64,000 bases of DNA, from contig VWND01000009.1 in the NCBI GenBank assembly GCA_009599575.1, positions 62,001 to 126,000 of the forward strand. Reading direction: 5' to 3'. A program made the position numbers and the translations under genes. Of this stretch, positions 59,922 to 64,000 are shown piece by piece. Below the pieces are notes generated by a model. The model made no database searches and was not told the origin of the DNA. It saw nothing but the letters and a program-made list of their open reading frames with translations. Source of the DNA: Blumeriella jaapii. Taxonomy: Eukaryota > Ascomycota > Leotiomycetes > Helotiales > Drepanopezizaceae. Each line of letters starts with the position of its first letter. Position 1 is the stretch's first letter.

Positions 59922-62867
59922 CTAAGCGTATCCATGAGCCTCCAACCACTCCAGGATAACTTGCGCATCTCTTTCCTTGTACGTCGCCCGTCCCAAGATA
60001 GTATCATTGACCACGTTCAGTGTACGGTCATAGCCCCTATTATCTTTACCCTCGAAGAACTTCGCAATGTCCTTCGCCGTCTCCCGATCATGGAACTTGG
60101 TCAGGCTCAACCTCAAGAATCGATCTAGCACGACCATGTTCTTGCCCAGTTTCTCCCTGATTTCATCGAAGTTCTCCTGGATATACTTCCACAGGCCTGG
60201 GCGGGTGTGTGGGTTGCCAGAGAGGGCCATCGCACCAGTGTGCATGTCTTGGGTGGGGACGTCTTTGAAGAGCAGGGAGAGGTATTCGGGGAGGAGAGCA
60301 ATGTCTTGGATTCGGCCGAGAGCGCGCAGGGTCATCTCGCGACCGTCGACAGAGGTGGTCGAGTGCCATTCGGCTTTGATGGTGTCGAACTCGGCCTTGC
60401 CGCCATGGCGAACCACGAGGTTATACACTGTGGCACGGAGGTTGGCGTGAATAGCTGATTTGTCTCCTGAAATGTATGCATCGAATCTCTTCTTGGCTTC
60501 GGCGATGACCCTGAATGATGTAAGCAAATCGTCCTCAGATCTCTACACACCGGATTTCCTACTTCTCATGACCGTTCAAACCTGCTGTGAGAATGAGTGA
60601 TGCACGAAGTTGACCAGTGAGCATGTCCTCGCCAGAAGCGGTCTCCCAGCCAATCTTTTCAACAGCCGGGGAGATCAACTTCAAAGTGAACTTCTTCAGA
60701 CCTTCTGATATTGCCTCATCTTCTGAGAAAATAGCCTTCACAGTAGCGATGGACGACAGAACTTGAGACCAGACCAGGTAGTTGGTTTCGGCTTGGAAGC
60801 CTTCCACGAAAGCGAGCAAGCCAGGGGTGGTGCCTTCACCGGAATACGCCAGGGCTCCAGCATCACCGACAAGTCCTGAGGCCTAGTGAGCGAGAGGTTG
60901 GGGTAATGAGAACGAGAAAAGCTTACCAATCTTGTCAGAGAGACTGAGACGATTGATCTGGGTCCCGAGAGTCGCCAGCCGACTTGGAGGGTAGTTCGTG
61001 CGGTAAAAGCCAGTGGTGTCCTTGTTGAGCTTGTAAAACGACTCATCGACTTCTCGAATGATATCTTCCTTCTTAGTGAAGGCGATGGGTTGGACGTCCG
61101 TGCTACCAGTCTTGCCTTCGAGACCAAGAGGGATCCACCAAGTAGTGCTGTCGTCCTCCGCCTTCACGTCTCCGGTGGAAAGGTAACGGGACTGCTTGAT
61201 GCTAATTTGTCCTGGCTCCTCTGCGACTGTAAGAACCGGAAATCCGATCTTGCGAATCCAAGGATCAATCAAGCCAGGAACATCCTGACCAGAGGCCTTG
61301 CTGAGAGCAGACCACAAGTCATTTGTCTTGGCATTTCCATATGCATGAGTTCTCAGGTAGTCACCAACACCCTTCAAGAAGACATCTTGCCCGAGATGAG
61401 CAGCCAGCATGCGAATAGCGGAGCTGCCCTTGAGATAGCTGATGGCATCAAAGATCTGGTCAACATCCAGAGCGTCCTTGACCGGAACTTCGATTGGGTG
61501 GGAACTCCGCAGAGAATCGAGAGTAAAGGCGGTCTGCATCCCATCCGAGACGAATTGAGGCCAGACGTGCCAGTCTGGATGGATGTGGTCGGTGGCGAGC
61601 CAGCCGACCCAGGTGGCGAAGCCCTCGTTAAGCCACAACTCGTTCCACCAGTCCATCGTGACCAGGTTGCCGAACCATTGGTGAGCAAGCTCGTGTGCAA
61701 CGACGTAGGCGATTCTGTTTCGGTATTTCTCGTCGGAAGACTTCTCGTCGAACAGGAGAGCTGTGGTTCTGTAGGTGATCAATCCCCAGTTCTCCATTCT
61801 GTTGATTTGTCAGCAAATTAATCACAGATCAATGGTCGATGGTTCTATCAGCTAAAACGTACGCTCCGTGAGACTAGAAGAACACCGGTCAGCAAAGATC
61901 TCGTTCAAGGTACAGAGAAGACTTATTATAGCCTGTCCAGTCAGTTTATGGGAATGAGCAAAACAGAGAGAAGTGCGCCTTGGAGGAGATCAAGACCCAC
62001 AAATTCGTGAACCGCGAGCAAATCGCACTTGGGCAAAGGGTATTCAATCCCGAATATATCCGAGTAGTAATCGATAATCTGAGGCGTGTGGTCAAGGGCG
62101 TACTGAGCTTGGCTTTTCAAGCCTCTCGTGGTGTAGACACGGACTGGCAGATTCTTGCCATTATACTTGCGCGTCGTAAAATCTTCAATGTACTCAAAGT
62201 CTCCAATAGCCCATGCCAGGAGATACGTACTCATGAGCGGAGTCTTCTCAAACGACACCACCTTGAAGCCAGCTTTGGAGGTCTTGCTGCTCTTCTCTGG
62301 CATGTTCGAGAGCGCGACTTGGTCCTCCGGCAGCTCAATCTCGAAATCGAACGTGGCTTTCAAATTGGGCTCATCGAAACACGGGAATGCTCGTCGGGCA
62401 TCACTACTCTCGAATTGGGTCGAGAACATCACGTGGCTGTCTCCATCCTTCGGGACTGAAGCAGCCGGCTCCACGGCCGGCTTGTACTTGGATCGGTAGA
62501 AGCCCGCCATGTCGTTGTTGATGGTGCCCTCGAACTCGATGCGGATTGTGGCCTTCTCCGACGTGGGGAGATCCTCTGCAAACGAGATGGTGGCACGCTG
62601 TCTGGGAACATCGTAGGAGATTCCGGTCGACTTGAAGGTTTGCTGGGTCTTGGTAAGTTCCCATGACACCTCAGCACTCTGGATCTTCAAGAGATGGGTG
62701 TTCAAAGTGACCTCCTTCGTGCTCTTGAGGATCTTGCAGAGGATGCTGACGGTGCCCTTGTAGCCAAAGGCACCTCCCAGCTCAATGTCGCGGAGGGAGA
62801 TGTCATAGTTGAGGGGTTTGATGTTGTCGGGGAGAATATCCCGATCGTTGGCAATTGCGGGAGCCAT
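59922..62867 (-). CDS. APE2: M1-family metalloaminopeptidase (Ape2/Aap1, puromycin-sensitive type)
   Basis: This zinc aminopeptidase removes N-terminal residues from peptides. Model: complement(join(59922..60510, 60563..60875, 60927..61798, 61863..61873, 62001..62867)), 883 aa, normal for the family. The substrate-binding GAMEN is at 292-296. The zinc site is HELAH (328-332) with E351 in NEGFAT, 18 residues on. The aromatic-rich core continues to the C-terminal helical domain ending LEWLEAHGYA. Introns are 52, 51, 64 and 127 nt. The second exon is a micro-exon of 11 nt that encodes Ser-His-Gly plus two bases of Ala, linking VHEF to the GAMEN motif. Without it the catalytic region cannot be read through. 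The start given has a strong context (ACCATGG). An in-frame ATG 219 nt upstream adds a presequence. It shares an upstream region with CENP-W. Confidence 0.95.
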
Positions 62868-63086
62868 GGTCAAACAGGAGCGAGAGAACGTGTGCGAAGA
62901 AAAGGGGAGATGGGATGTCAGGACCAAAGGCCGACACAAGGCTGTGGTGGAGATGGTCTTCGGTCGAGATGCGATGTTGCTTTTGATAGAGCGAACGTGG
63001 GAAGCAAAGAATGGAAGACGAAGATTCGTGTGATCAGTCGATGGGTGAAGTTTTGATAGCGATAGCCAACGCGATGTTCGGAGCAT
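62868..63086 (-). other. in-frame N-terminal extension of APE2, probable mitochondrial presequence
   Basis: An ATG at 63,086 is in frame with the APE2 start and adds 73 residues with no stop. They begin MLRTSRWLSLSKLHPS. The stretch is rich in Arg, Lys, Ser and Thr with a single acidic residue, as expected of a mitochondrial targeting peptide. The base at -3 is C (weak context), so ribosomes could skip it and use the stronger ATG at 62,867. That would give mitochondrial and cytosolic forms from one mRNA. This is an inference from sequence. Confidence 0.55.
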
Positions 63087-63381
63087 GAGTGAAAAATAAA
63101 ATATCAGAAGTCGTTGGACCTTCCCAAGAAGACGAGAATTAAGGCTGGCGGGGCGGAGCGGGGGCGGGGCGGGGCGGGGCGAGCAGCGGGGTGTCAGACC
63201 GGGACAGGAACATCTTCTGATTGGCTCGGGCGGCCAAGCGCCGTGGCGCCGTTCGATTTCTGCCACGACAAGGCTGAATCCATGCCGCGCGAGCGGTGAC
63301 AACAAAACAACAATACTCAACTCTCGACTTCCGCTCAACTCAACTTCACTTCACTCCACCCACGATACGAGGTTCGTCACC
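63087..63381 (+). promoter_or_regulatory. divergent APE2 / CENP-W upstream region with GC boxes
   Basis: This short shared region is about 295 bp from the upstream APE2 ATG. It contains a G-rich tract of repeated GGGGCG at about 63,147-63,181 (G-runs that could also form a quadruplex on the + strand). C/A-rich leader sequence (CAACTCAACTTCACTTCACT) directly precedes the CENP-W start. Co-regulation is possible but not shown. Confidence 0.5.
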
Positions 63382-63836
63382 ATGGCAGCCGGGCACAAAC
63401 TCTACCCGCGGGCGACGGTCAAGAAAATCGTCAAGGCCCACTCGAAGCGCAACGTGACGAAGAACGTGGATGTGTTGGTGCGTATCAGTTCCTCGTCTCT
63501 CGACGCGTCTCCCCGAATGGCAGCTGATACCTTTCGGCAGATCTTCCTCGACTACGCGCTCTTCCTACAAACGTACGTGATGTGACATTGCTACACGCTG
63601 CCTTCGGCTTCGGTGTGTGTTGGCTTGGGAGTCTGATAGCTGACTGCGTGCAGCTTGGTGAAGGAGGCGACGATCAATGCGAAGGCTGCAGGAGAGCGCG
63701 GCATCAGCGCGAAGAGCGTGAAGAAGGTGACCGAGGTACGCGCCCTGGCACGGCTGGGGATATGGACGATATTGTTGCGCGGCTTTCTTTGCTGATCCAT
63801 GTGTTCCAGGCATCCTTGGCCAAGTTCAAGGGATGA
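63382..63836 (+). CDS. CENPW: CENP-W-like inner kinetochore histone-fold protein
   Basis: Model: join(63382..63477, 63541..63572, 63654..63735, 63810..63836), 78 aa from four exons with introns of 63, 81 and 74 nt. All splice sites are GT...AG and keep one frame. The product is a single histone fold: YPRATVKKIVKAH (helix 1), VTKNVDVLIFLDYALFLQTLVKEAT (long helix 2) and ISAKSVKKVTEASLAKFKG (helix 3). CENP-W pairs with CENP-T and binds DNA as part of the CCAN at centromeres. Its fission-yeast counterpart is Wip1, of similar size and ending. The lysine-rich surface fits DNA binding. Unspliced reading would stop at 63,585. Alternatives are another small CBF/NF-Y-type histone-fold protein, but length and pattern favour CENP-W. 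Confidence 0.85.
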
Positions 63837-64000
63837 GATGCAATTTGGCCCCGGTGGGAGATTCAACAAACATTGATAAGGGGACATAGACATCTCAAGG
63901 AAGCTGGGTCATAGGAGGGCCGGTTGGAGAAGTCCAAGACATTCAGAATGGAGATAGCTGAGTGTGCAAGATCTCATGAGTACCTTAGAGGACCGTGAGG
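63837..64000 (+). other. CENP-W 3' flank to window end
   Basis: No gene was seen in these 164 bases. Confidence 0.5.

Noticed and set aside
1..64000. CRISPR array or bacterial operon
   Set aside because: There are no evenly spaced direct repeats with unique spacers. Spliceosomal introns and fungal gene families show the DNA is eukaryotic.

Overview
The window looks like nuclear DNA of a filamentous ascomycete (Pezizomycotina). The genes carry short spliceosomal introns (51-152 nt) with GT...AG ends and, in most cases, CTGAC/CTAAC-type branch sites. They encode fungal housekeeping proteins (EMC7, a Rab GTPase, a CTL/SLC44 transporter, an RTG2-type protein, an M1 aminopeptidase, CENP-W). The left 70 percent is an AT-rich block of retroelements riddled with C-to-T and G-to-A changes, the pattern left by repeat-induced point mutation (RIP). 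The class cannot be fixed from the sequence alone.

Region 1 (1-45,473) is a nest of mutated retrotransposons with no functional gene. The main family, called gypsy-1 here, is a Ty3/gypsy element with 264-267 bp LTRs and an unusual extra region of about 3.4 kb downstream of the integrase. There are four copies. Copy A (1-9,736, +) is cut by the window edge. Copy B (11,231-18,174, -) is truncated and lies inverted to A. Copy C (21,081-38,383, +) is complete. Copy G (44,732-45,473, +) is a 3' fragment. A second gypsy family (copy D, 25,773-31,781, 174 bp LTRs, AATAT target duplication) is inserted in the pol gene of C. A third gypsy relic (F, about 39,340-44,731) has a 1,025 bp insertion in its reverse transcriptase, flanked by a 15 bp duplication and ending in an ACT repeat. 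A Ty1/copia 3' end lies at 9,750-11,227. C itself sits in an unidentified coding relic (E, 18,175-21,080 plus 38,384-39,330).

Region 2 (45,474-64,000) has normal composition and seven genes: EMC7 (+), a WW-domain protein (-), a Rab-family GTPase (-), a CTL/SLC44 transporter (+), an RTG2-like protein (+), an Ape2-type aminopeptidase (-) and CENP-W (+). A gene-free stretch of about 4 kb (53,602-57,568) separates the transporter from RTG2. The switch from AT-rich to ordinary DNA coincides with the last base of an LTR (45,473).

The genes do not form a pathway. They are independent functions: ER membrane insertion, vesicle traffic, solute transport, retrograde/polyphosphate-type signalling, peptide trimming and the inner kinetochore. 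The most notable points are an 11-nt micro-exon in the catalytic region of the aminopeptidase and its probable dual (mitochondrial/cytosolic) start. Others are frame breaks near the ends of the transporter and RTG2 genes, the extra ORF region of gypsy-1, and a roughly 35 bp GC-rich repeat found at different places in two unrelated gypsy families.
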